A stretch of 9,294 nt of DNA from Phycisphaerales bacterium (GTDB taxonomy: Bacteria > Planctomycetota > Phycisphaerae > Phycisphaerales > SM1A02). Under the pieces are notes generated by a model. That model ran no database searches. It had not been told where the DNA came from and was given only the letters and a program-made list of their open reading frames with translations. A program made the position numbers and the translations under genes. Shown piece by piece: positions 1 to 5,671 of the stretch. The number at the start of each line of letters is the position of its first letter. Position 1 is the first letter of the stretch. The stretch lies in NCBI GenBank assembly GCA_030748805.1, contig JASMLG010000046.1, positions 1 through 9,294 of the forward strand. The letters run 5' to 3'.

Positions 1-93
1 ACACTCTTTGTCAAGAAACGGTTCGCGCTCAGAAGAAGCCATGTTTACTGCAGCGTTGAAGAGTTTCTGCACTCGTTCTTGATCGAAGGTCAT
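1..93 (-). CDS. Ser/Thr protein kinase-like protein, N-terminal fragment (3' end outside window)
   Basis: Thirty-one codons run from an ATG at 93 to the left edge without a stop. The peptide reads M-T-F-D-Q-E-R, then K-L-F-N-A-A, then S-E-R-E-P-F-L-D-K-E-C. This matches the short N-terminal helix pair (D-x-E-R ... L-F ... A ... x-x-R-x-x-F-L-D-x-x-C) that precedes the catalytic domain in many planctomycete Hanks-type Ser/Thr kinases. No kinase domain is in the window, so the function is inferred from this signature alone. A G-rich stretch (A-G-G-G-G on the minus strand) lies about nine bases upstream of the ATG. A second ATG at 100 is in another frame, which soon stops, so 93 is the better start. 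It lies 105 bases downstream of the metalloprotease gene on the same strand and could be co-transcribed with it. Confidence 0.62.
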   Translation of the reverse strand, partial: MTFDQERVQKLFNAAVNMASSEREPFLDKEC

Positions 94-142
94 TGGTCAT
101 TGCCCCTTGACATACGACTACTTGAACAGAAAAACAGGGTGG

Positions 143-148
143 TGTCAA
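143..148 (-). promoter_or_regulatory. Possible -35 element (TTGACA) upstream of the kinase-like gene
   Basis: The minus strand carries a perfect TTGACA in the gap between the metalloprotease stop and the kinase-like start. No good -10 hexamer stands 16-18 bases downstream, so this is only a weak candidate promoter. Confidence 0.2.
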
Positions 149-166
149 CTATTCAAACAGAACACG

Positions 167-182
167 CTAGCAAGGGTGCTAG
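167..182 (-). terminator. Small hairpin downstream of the metalloprotease gene
   Basis: CTAGCA and TGCTAG form a 6-bp perfect stem around a 4-base loop, 16 bases past the metalloprotease stop codon. The bases that follow on the minus strand are only mildly T-rich (CGTGTTCTGTTTG), so it would be a weak intrinsic terminator or a pause/processing hairpin. Confidence 0.3.
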
Positions 183-198
183 GGAGGGGGGCGGAACA

Positions 199-1308
199 TT
201 ACTCGCACGGTCCCCAGTTTCCGACGACATCGAGAAGATCAGAGACATCGACGATTCCATCACCATTTACATCTGCGGGTGAATTGGTTAATCCCCATGC
301 GTCAATGACTACAAGCAAGTCGGTTACGTTTACATACCCATCACCGTTGATGTCCCCGGGGCAGTCTGAATTGACAATATGATCCGCACGTTGGTTTTCA
401 GCGGACCAAAGGAACATTGATAATTGTTCTGTGGTAAAGGTGTCTCGACACCATTTTGTTGAATAACTCATTAGGTTTACTGTCGATGGGGTATAAGGAT
501 CACCTGATCCACACGCATCAAGCTCCGTTCCTATATAAACACAAGAATTATCTACCAAGTAACTTAATCCAGGGTCTGCAGGAGTATCACAAAAGAGATC
601 TCCTGCGCTGTCACAGTTACTTCCATCAACACACTCGACTCCAAAATATGTTTCGTGGGTATGGTAAAGATTGAAATAGTGTCCCACTTCGTGGCTGAAG
701 GTCGAATAGTTTGGTACGGATGGGTTCGCGGTGCAATAGTTGTTCATAACAATGCCCTGCACCCCAATTCCATAAAATGAAGACCTACCGCAAATCGACG
801 TCTCTGGAACAAAGTAAATATTTACCGAGCCATCGACAACATCGATTTGCCTTAGCGCATCCATTTCTGAGGTCTCGCAGTCGGCATATTGATCACTATC
901 TATAAAGAGCGTATCCCCATCTTGGAAAAACACAAGTCCAGTGGAAGCAACGTGGTCATTAAGATTTGTTATTGCTGTTGCGACTCTATCCTCTGCAAGG
1001 CCGCCTGAACCATCCGAATATCTCACGATGTGAGAAGTAATTCTTACGTACTGCGTTCCTCTGCTATTTAGTGGATGCGTACGTGCAATATTCCAAGTCC
1101 CATCATCAAGCATTTGATTTGTTCGTTTGATTACTTCTGGTGTTGGCACAGTGCCACACTCAACTTCACAACAGTCTTCTGTCTTAATATGATTGTCACT
1201 TGCCGCAGAATGAATGTTGTTAAAGTCCGCCTTTGGAAAGTCAAGACCGTCATCATCGACAGTCCACGTGGTAGCAAATGTCGAACAACTCAAAACACAC
1301 ACAGTCAA
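199..1308 (-). CDS. Secreted M43-family (pappalysin/cytophagalysin-like) zinc metalloprotease with C-terminal dockerin pair
   Basis: Probable secreted endopeptidase of the metzincin clan. Numbering from the TTG at 1308 (369 aa), residues 206-216 are H-E-V-G-H-Y-F-N-L-Y-H: the HExxH zinc site plus the third His of M43 enzymes, with Asn where many metzincins have Gly. The Met-turn is N-L-M-S-Y-S at 278-283. Several cysteines between 226 and 287 fit the disulfides usual in the family. Residues 317-368 form two calcium-loop repeats (D-I-N-G-D-G and D-V-N-G-D-G, each followed by D-L-L and W-G), ending W-G-P-C-E, as in planctomycete dockerin-type domains. The TTG start gives a hydrophobic leader with no positive charge. 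The same frame extends seven codons to an ATT at 1329 with AAAGG seven bases upstream. That start would give M-K-N-L-I-T-C-L and a normal signal peptide (376 aa). Family assignment is firm; the substrate is unknown. It is transcribed toward the kinase-like gene. Confidence 0.87.
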   Translation of the reverse strand: MTVCVLSCSTFATTWTVDDDGLDFPKADFNNIHSAASDNHIKTEDCCEVECGTVPTPEVIKRTNQMLDDGTWNIARTHPLNSRGTQYVRITSHIVRYSDGSGGLAEDRVATAITNLNDHVASTGLVFFQDGDTLFIDSDQYADCETSEMDALRQIDVVDGSVNIYFVPETSICGRSSFYGIGVQGIVMNNYCTANPSVPNYSTFSHEVGHYFNLYHTHETYFGVECVDGSNCDSAGDLFCDTPADPGLSYLVDNSCVYIGTELDACGSGDPYTPSTVNLMSYSTKWCRDTFTTEQLSMFLWSAENQRADHIVNSDCPGDINGDGYVNVTDLLVVIDAWGLTNSPADVNGDGIVDVSDLLDVVGNWGPCE

Positions 1309-1336
1309 ACACGTAATTAAATTCTTAATCTCTCAA

Positions 1337-1341
1337 CCTTT
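1337..1341 (-). promoter_or_regulatory. Shine-Dalgarno-like AAAGG that would serve an ATT start at 1329
   Basis: AAAGG ends seven bases before an ATT codon in frame with the metalloprotease. No comparable ribosome site precedes the TTG at 1308. This supports the upstream non-canonical start, with an in-frame TGA at 1335-1333 setting the limit of the frame. Confidence 0.4.
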
Positions 1342-1350
1342 CCCGGGCAT

Positions 1351-1394
1351 CTTCCCGTATTTCTCTACGGGTAATAGTAGAGAAACGCAGGAAG
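1351..1394. promoter_or_regulatory. Long hairpin in the leader of the metalloprotease gene
   Basis: CTTCC (1351-1355) pairs with GGAAG (1390-1394), and TTTCTCTAC (1360-1368) pairs perfectly with GTAGAGAAA (1377-1385). The internal 4x4 loop can form two further pairs, and the apical loop is 8 bases. A competing 6-bp hairpin (CCCGTA 1354-1359 with TACGGG 1366-1371) uses some of the same bases, so the two are mutually exclusive. It lies just upstream of the AAAGG site. No T-run follows it on either strand, so a terminator is unlikely. A leader regulator or mRNA-stability element is possible. Confidence 0.4.
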
Positions 1395-1545
1395 AAATAC
1401 AAGAAAAATAGGTGAGATTCAGGAAGAACCCGATATCAGAGCGTACCAAGGGGAATAAACTTGAAGCAATAGAGTTCCAAGAAAAACTGCGAAGACCACG
1501 ATTGTGCGTAGTACAAGCGAGATTGTCGTGGCCAGTCTTAGAGGT

Positions 1546-1592
1546 CCATTGAAAAAGGATGATGAAGCAGACGCTTCATCATCCTTTTTCAA

Positions 1593-1595
<3 letters not shown>
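1546..1595 (-). terminator. Strong bidirectional intrinsic terminator of tRNA-Ile
   Basis: A 23-bp perfect inverted repeat (1546-1568 with 1573-1595) surrounds a 4-base loop. The GC-rich apical part GGATGATGAAGC is flanked by an A5 run on one side and a T5 run on the other, so it reads as an intrinsic terminator in both directions. On the minus strand it starts inside the last three bases of the tRNA and continues directly downstream. It would stop tRNA transcription and insulate the protease gene. Confidence 0.8.
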
Positions 1596-1666
<71 letters not shown>

Positions 1667-1688
1667 TCGTGTTTCAGTAAAGAAACCG

Positions 1689-1714
1689 GGTCGCGGATTA
1701 TATGATCCGCGACC
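1689..1714 (-). terminator. 10-bp GC-rich hairpin between the sugar dehydrogenase gene and tRNA-Ile
   Basis: GGTCGCGGAT (1689-1698) and ATCCGCGACC (1705-1714) pair perfectly around a 6-base loop, 50 bases past the dehydrogenase stop. On the minus strand it is followed by CGGTTTCTTTAC, a broken T-tract, so it can be the dehydrogenase terminator. The loop region also carries TATAAT (1702-1697, minus), a possible -10 for the tRNA, so terminator and tRNA promoter may be overlaid. Confidence 0.5.
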
Positions 1715-1718
1715 GAGA

Positions 1719-1724
1719 ATTATA
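1719..1724 (-). promoter_or_regulatory. Possible -10 (TATAAT) for tRNA-Ile
   Basis: A perfect TATAAT lies on the minus strand, 53 bases upstream of the tRNA 5' end. A second TATAAT lies 22 bases closer, at 1702-1697, inside the hairpin. Neither has a convincing -35 at 17 bases, though the upstream stretch is T-rich (CTTTTT at 1747-1742). Which one is used, if either, cannot be told. Confidence 0.3.
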
Positions 1725-1763
1725 GCAAAATAAGATTCGAGAAAAAGCCACTCGGTGGTGCAG

Positions 1764-3296
1764 TTAACACGGTCCCCAGGCACCAACGACTTCAAGCATG
1801 TCGGTTACATCGACCACACCATCGTCATTAACATCCGCATCGCAGCCGGCACATGGACCCCAACTGTCAATCATTGACAAGATGTCAGCTACCCCAACAG
1901 TACCATCGCCATTTATGTCGGCTGGGCAGTTGTTTGGATCGCATCCACCATCGTCACAAGTTGTGTTTGGTCCAAGCCAATTTCCTCCGCCCGCGTTACA
2001 GTTGCTCTCATAAATATCAATACAAGTTCCACTTGTTCCGATGCAACAAGCACCAGTTGCTGGGGTTGGAATAATTTTAAATACTTCGCCGCCAAGGTCG
2101 CAGATATATATTTCACCAGCAGCATCAACGCCGAAGCTAGATATGGAACTAATGGAACCGGCGTCAGGAGCAAGTTCACTTGTACGGTCTTGGTAATCGT
2201 ATGTTGAAGAACCGTCGTAACGGAACGACCAAATTTTACTTGTGCAGTAGTCACCAAAGAAATACGTTCCTTGAAGATCTGGAACAGCACCGCCGCGATA
2301 CATTTCGCCACCAGTAACCGAACAACCATACGAATGCGAATATTCCCAGACAGGGAATGTCATTGTGCTTTGTGGATCACAACCACCGGTGTTGTAGGAG
2401 TTATTGCCTTCGTAGCAACGCCACCCATAGTTTTCACCACCGCTGCTTGATGCTGGTTGAAATGAAATTTCTTCATACGCGTTTTGACCAACATCACCCA
2501 TCCAAAGATCGCCGGTTTCTAAATCAAAACTGCATCGCCAAGGATTACGCAGACCGTACGCCCAAATTTCATCATCGCCAGTTACCCCAACAAATGGGTT
2601 ACTTGGAGGAATGGCGTAGGGTGAGCCACCGTCAACATCGATTCGCAACATTTTGCCAAGGAGTTGATTTGTTATGTCTTGCGATCGGTTGCCAGGGTCA
2701 CCACCACTGCCGCCATCGCCTGTTCCTATATAAAGGTATCCGTCTGGACCAAACGCAAGCCAACCACCATTGTGGTTTGAGTACGGTTGGTCGATTGTTA
2801 AAATTGTGTATCCACTTCCAGAGTCGGCGACATCTGGATCCATGGAAACGGAATACCGCTTGATATATGTGTCACCGTTACTTGCAGTGTAATTCACATA
2901 GAAATACCCGTTTTGTTCGTAGTTGGGGTGGAACGCCAACCCAAGGAGCCCTTGCTCAGAACTCGTACTTACAGTTAATGATAAAAATGCAGTTGAATTC
3001 AATGTGCCTGTATCAAGGTTATAAATTCTAATTCGACCAGTACTTCCAGAACGTTGCTCAACAATAAAAATACGGTCGTAATCATTTGGGGCAGAAACAA
3101 CTTGGACAGGTCTAGCTAAACCAGTGACAAGCCGAGTAGTTGTGATGCTTGTTGTTCGAAGTGACCGAACCGGATCTTGACCTGTATGGGAAATGACAGG
3201 ATCCTGGCCAGTGTGTGCCTTTGGCTTAATCGCCTTGCCAGCTATTACAAAGCAAAGCCCAGCGATTGAAGTTGTCAGTAGTATTCTTGAAACCAT
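1764..3296 (-). CDS. Secreted PQQ-dependent glucose/sorbosone dehydrogenase-like protein with C-terminal dockerin pair
   Basis: Predicted exported sugar oxidoreductase of the soluble glucose/aldose dehydrogenase (GSDH) beta-propeller family, 510 aa. Residues 1-20 are a signal peptide with basic start and hydrophobic core. The propeller spans about 55-410, with family landmarks G-L-L-G-L-A-F-H-P (117-124), H-N-G-G-W-L-A-F-G-P-D-G (175-186), G-T-G-D-G-G (191-196), Y-G-L-R-N-P-W (247-253), G-D-V-G-Q-N-A-Y-E-E-I (268-277) and E-N-Y-G-W (288-292). His175 and Arg250 match the PQQ-site His and Arg of soluble glucose dehydrogenase. A Cys-rich G-A-C-C module (415-452) follows, then two calcium-loop repeats (459-481 and 487-509) ending W-G-P-C. 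AGGAG lies nine bases before the ATG. A 9-residue tandem duplication containing H-T-G-Q-D-P-V lies just after the signal peptide. Substrate, and whether PQQ is bound, are inferred. Confidence 0.87.
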   Translation of the reverse strand: MVSRILLTTSIAGLCFVIAGKAIKPKAHTGQDPVISHTGQDPVRSLRTTSITTTRLVTGLARPVQVVSAPNDYDRIFIVEQRSGSTGRIRIYNLDTGTLNSTAFLSLTVSTSSEQGLLGLAFHPNYEQNGYFYVNYTASNGDTYIKRYSVSMDPDVADSGSGYTILTIDQPYSNHNGGWLAFGPDGYLYIGTGDGGSGGDPGNRSQDITNQLLGKMLRIDVDGGSPYAIPPSNPFVGVTGDDEIWAYGLRNPWRCSFDLETGDLWMGDVGQNAYEEISFQPASSSGGENYGWRCYEGNNSYNTGGCDPQSTMTFPVWEYSHSYGCSVTGGEMYRGGAVPDLQGTYFFGDYCTSKIWSFRYDGSSTYDYQDRTSELAPDAGSISSISSFGVDAAGEIYICDLGGEVFKIIPTPATGACCIGTSGTCIDIYESNCNAGGGNWLGPNTTCDDGGCDPNNCPADINGDGTVGVADILSMIDSWGPCAGCDADVNDDGVVDVTDMLEVVGAWGPC

Positions 3297-3352
3297 TATT
3301 TATCTCTCCTACAAGCCCACTAATCATGGACAAATTTCATTTGAGTCTCTAT

Positions 3353-3369
3353 TTGTCGGCATCAGACAA
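3353..3369. repeat. Short inverted repeat upstream of the sugar dehydrogenase gene
   Basis: TTGTC and GACAA form a 5-bp dyad around 7 bases, with flanking TGAG and CTCA able to extend it asymmetrically. It lies 57 bases upstream of the dehydrogenase start and could be an operator or leader hairpin. It is short enough to be chance. Confidence 0.2.
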
Positions 3370-3381
3370 CTCATATTCGTA

Positions 3382-3424
3382 CCTGGTGCCACTTCGGTTG
3401 CGTTTTAGTCCGATAAGCACCAGG
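3382..3424. promoter_or_regulatory. Stem with nested dyad, possible structured leader element
   Basis: CCTGGTGC (3382-3389) pairs perfectly with GCACCAGG (3417-3424). Inside the 27-base loop, TCGG and CCGA can form a second short stem. It lies 85 bases or more upstream of the dehydrogenase start codon and directly next to the 3427-3490 repeat block. No T-run follows on either strand. I do not recognise a known riboswitch. Confidence 0.33.
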
Positions 3425-3426
3425 CT

Positions 3427-3490
3427 ACCTCTGAGGACGACGCAGAGGTTACCTCAGAGGTAACCTCAGAGTACTACTCAGAGGTGATAA
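3427..3490. repeat. Nested palindromes and 12-bp tandem repeat between two minus-strand genes
   Basis: Four tandem 12-base units begin at 3443, 3455, 3467 and 3479. The first two are CAGAGGTTACCT and CAGAGGTAACCT; the third and fourth are degraded. Each good unit contains GAGGT-N-ACCTC, itself a dyad. Together units one and two make an 11-bp perfect inverted repeat (3445-3455 with 3457-3467) with a single central base. Outside it, ACCTCTGAG (3427-3435) pairs perfectly with CTCAGAGGT (3477-3485). The block lies after the rhodanese-like stop and before the dehydrogenase gene. It could be a regulator-binding array, a transcript-end structure or a remnant of a mobile palindromic repeat. Confidence 0.7.
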
Positions 3491-3508
3491 GGGCAAGAAA
3501 AAAAGTGA

Positions 3509-3934
3509 TTATTCATTGGTTTCTATTGATTCGCCAGCGTCACCCCACCCCACAAGACCTCCTCGGAGGGTTCTGACATCAGTAAATCCCATCGAAATCA
3601 ATTCTTTACTCATGGCAATGGAAACATAATCGTTGTATGTTTCCCCAGACACGATGATGGTAGTAACATCCTCCAATTCTCCCGAAAGTAGACGCAACCA
3701 CCCAAATGGGATGTTTATGGACCCCTTGATGTGAGATTTGTCGAAATCCCACACCTGTCTTGAATCAACAATTTTCACGGTTTTAATCCCAAGAAGGTTA
3801 CTTTTGCCTTCTTGCATTAGTGTTACCGCCTCTCTTGGGGTGATAAATGTTAGATTTTTATCACTGATGCCACTGTTGCAACCACAAAGAAATCCAACAA
3901 GACACAATACAAAGAAACGCGATGTATTTACCAT
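3509..3934 (-). CDS. Lipoprotein with degenerate rhodanese-like domain
   Basis: A 141-aa exported protein. Residues 1-19 form a lipoprotein signal ending L-C-G-C, with Cys19 the expected lipidated residue. Residues about 28-135 have a rhodanese fold pattern: I-T-P-R-E-A at 31-36, V-D-S-R-Q-V-W-D-F-D-K-S-H-I-K-G-S-I-N-I-P at 56-76, strand T-I-I-V-S-G at 92-97 and L-R-G-G-L-V-G-W at 123-130. Where active sulfurtransferases have Cys at the start of the catalytic loop (usually V-Y-C-x-x-G), this one reads I-V-S-G-E-T-Y-N-D. The sulfur-carrying cysteine is missing, and catalysis is unlikely. A binding or regulatory role on the membrane is inferred. The ATG at 3934 lacks a strong Shine-Dalgarno. 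The gene diverges from the nDsbD-like gene with only 60 bases between start codons, so the promoters must overlap. Confidence 0.8.
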   Translation of the reverse strand: MVNTSRFFVLCLVGFLCGCNSGISDKNLTFITPREAVTLMQEGKSNLLGIKTVKIVDSRQVWDFDKSHIKGSINIPFGWLRLLSGELEDVTTIIVSGETYNDYVSIAMSKELISMGFTDVRTLRGGLVGWGDAGESIETNE

Positions 3935-3980
3935 ACACAGCAGAATACACGACCTGCGAAATCATTGTCGTTTGAAGTAG

Positions 3981-3988
3981 AAGGAGAT
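3981..3988 (+). promoter_or_regulatory. Ribosome binding site AAGGAGAT deciding the nDsbD-like start
   Basis: A near-perfect Shine-Dalgarno stands six bases before the ATG at 3995. The frame is open from an upstream ATG at 3965, but that start has no ribosome site and would place charged residues before the signal peptide. The 3995 start is therefore preferred. Confidence 0.75.
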
Positions 3989-3994
3989 TTCAAT

Positions 3995-4897
3995 ATGTTT
4001 TATGCAGCCATACACACACTCACAATTCTCCTTGTGGCTGGGTTGTCCCTCCATACTACTTCAGGTGTACAGCCAGGAGCACCGCCACACATTCCACCAC
4101 CCACCACGCCGACGCCAACCAGTATTGCGGGCAAAGAAAAAGGACATGCAACTGTGGAGGTTCGTACAGATGTTGGGTGGGTTGGAACCTCACAAACATT
4201 TCATGTGATTGTCTACATTACTCCTGACGCTGGCTGGCACGTATACTGGAAAAATCCGGGTGCGAGTGGAGCCCCAACAGTAATACAAATGAGTGTTCCA
4301 GACGGTTTTGTTATTGGAGACCCAATCTTTCCAAGACCAACAGTGTTTCATGGAGAAGAAGGACAGACGTATGGGTACGATAAACCAGCCGCTATTTTTA
4401 TTCCTGTAACTGCACCAAACACACTACATGATGGACAGGTTGATTTTGAAATAACTACTTCGTGGCTGGCATGTAAAAAAACGTGCGTGATGGGAGAACA
4501 AGAAAACACGCTTACCCTATCAACGAACGCCATGCACCAGGGTCCACTACACAAGGACCTTCGCCTTTCACAATGGTCTGCTGCACTACCTCGTCCACTT
4601 GACGATTTAGAAGGAGGAGCGAGTGCGCTTGTTGGGAATACGCTTCACATTTCTGGAGAAACAAAAATGCGACCAATTCGGTTTTTGGGTGTTGAGCAAA
4701 AAGGGATCCAGTTTGGCATTCCCGAACAGCTGGTTGTGAACGGCGGTGTGTTTCGACTTCCTGTTCCTGTTTTCCTTGATTTTGAATCATTAAAAGAGGA
4801 AACAATAATTATTGAAGGTATTTTACTGTTTGGTCGCAAGAGCGACGATCCGTCTTACGTTGTTCATTTTGCAGTTGATTCAAACACATACAAGTAA
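3995..4897 (+). CDS. Exported stand-alone DsbD N-terminal-type (thiol:disulfide interchange) protein
   Basis: A 300-aa exported protein whose main domain (about 52-180) resembles the N-terminal immunoglobulin-like domain of DsbD/ScsB, which passes electrons to periplasmic thiol partners. Supporting motifs are G-W-H-V-Y-W-K-N-P-G at 80-89, Y-G-Y at 126-128 and W-L-A-C-K-K-T-C at 157-164. The last matches the W-L-x-C-x-x-x-C redox pair of this family. Residues 1-24 are a signal peptide, followed by a Pro/Thr-rich linker (about 27-44). The C-terminal part (about 185-300) is a second beta-rich region with no motif I recognise. There are no membrane-spanning helices and no C-terminal thioredoxin domain, so it is the periplasmic partner half of DsbD without its electron source. 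The next gene is 12 bases away and encodes a CxxC redoxin, so the pair is an operon. Family assignment is good; direction of electron flow is inferred. Confidence 0.8.
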   Translation: MFYAAIHTLTILLVAGLSLHTTSGVQPGAPPHIPPPTTPTPTSIAGKEKGHATVEVRTDVGWVGTSQTFHVIVYITPDAGWHVYWKNPGASGAPTVIQMSVPDGFVIGDPIFPRPTVFHGEEGQTYGYDKPAAIFIPVTAPNTLHDGQVDFEITTSWLACKKTCVMGEQENTLTLSTNAMHQGPLHKDLRLSQWSAALPRPLDDLEGGASALVGNTLHISGETKMRPIRFLGVEQKGIQFGIPEQLVVNGGVFRLPVPVFLDFESLKEETIIIEGILLFGRKSDDPSYVVHFAVDSNTYK

Positions 4898-4909
4898 GAG
4901 GAGTTTCTC

Positions 4910-5629
4910 ATGTTAAAACAAATCGTTGCATTTTCAATCATCACTGCGCTCTGCTCTCTAAGCATGGCGCAACCAATTGGCACACGACCACCCGTACCCA
5001 GAGAAAAACCAGATGACGCAAAAGAGAAAATCATTGCGGAAGTTGGTGAAGAAGCCCCAGCATTTGAATTACAAGATCAATTTGGGAAAACTCACAAACT
5101 TTCTGATTACGAAGGCAAAATAGTTGTTCTTGAATGGTTCAATGAAACATGCCCGTTTTGCAAAAGAACATGGGGCTCTGGACTTATTCCAAAACTTATA
5201 TCAAGTTTGAACGAACAGAAAACAGACGTGGTTTATCTTGCAATTAACTCGACATCGAACAAACCAGAAGAAGAAATTCTCAAAGGTGGTGCGGAGTTTT
5301 TGGAGGAACTAAAACTAGAAACTAAAGTTCCAATGTTGATGGATTACGATGGTGCTGTAGGGCAAGCCTATGGTGCAAGAACAACACCACACATGTTTGT
5401 TATTGATACTGAGGGTGTTTTGGTGTATCAGGGAGCGTTAAGTGACGACCGCCGAGGAAAAGAAGGCGATAAAGCAGAAACACATGTTTTGCGGGCTGTT
5501 ACTCAACTTGAAGCGGGCGAAAAAGTATCACCAAGCCATGTGCAACCATGGGGTTGTTCGGTTAAATATAAAGAAGAAGGCAAATCTGGGCGTGGAGGTC
5601 GTCGTGGACCTTTGGGTGGTCGACGATAA
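4910..5629 (+). CDS. Exported thioredoxin-fold (redoxin/AhpC-TSA-like) protein with CPFC motif
   Basis: A 239-aa exported thiol oxidoreductase. Residues 1-20 are a signal peptide cleaved after S-M-A. The redoxin domain covers about 43-205, with V-G-E-E-A-P-A-F-E-L at 45-54, W-F-N-E-T-C-P-F-C at 76-84 (active CxxC at 81 and 84) and the cis-Pro loop T-T-P-H at 158-161. The P-W-G-C-S-V-K-Y segment near 213-220 is a tail found in peroxiredoxin-like proteins of this type. The last 16 residues are Gly/Arg rich (G-R-G-G-R-R-G-P-L-G-G-R-R), unusual for a periplasmic redoxin and possibly a surface-binding tail. GAGGAG lies six bases before the ATG. It starts 12 bases after the nDsbD-like stop, so the two products likely act together in periplasmic disulfide or peroxide chemistry. 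Peroxidase versus disulfide reductase cannot be told from sequence alone. Confidence 0.85.
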   Translation: MLKQIVAFSIITALCSLSMAQPIGTRPPVPREKPDDAKEKIIAEVGEEAPAFELQDQFGKTHKLSDYEGKIVVLEWFNETCPFCKRTWGSGLIPKLISSLNEQKTDVVYLAINSTSNKPEEEILKGGAEFLEELKLETKVPMLMDYDGAVGQAYGARTTPHMFVIDTEGVLVYQGALSDDRRGKEGDKAETHVLRAVTQLEAGEKVSPSHVQPWGCSVKYKEEGKSGRGGRRGPLGGRR

Positions 5630-5671
5630 ACAGTCTCAGACTACTTTAGAACCAAATTCGCTGCTGGCTAA

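Noticed and set aside
2357..2863. Long plus-strand frame inside the sugar dehydrogenase gene
   Set aside because: It is antisense to a well-supported gene, and its His/Cys/Arg-rich composition is typical of a shadow frame.
3427..3490. CRISPR array or intrinsic terminator
   Set aside because: Units are 12 bases with no spacers, so it is not CRISPR. No T-run follows on either strand, so a standard terminator is unlikely.
5630..5671. Terminator between the convergent redoxin and dnaN genes
   Set aside because: Only a tight AGTCT-C-AGACT dyad is seen. Its one-base centre cannot form a normal loop and there is no T-run.
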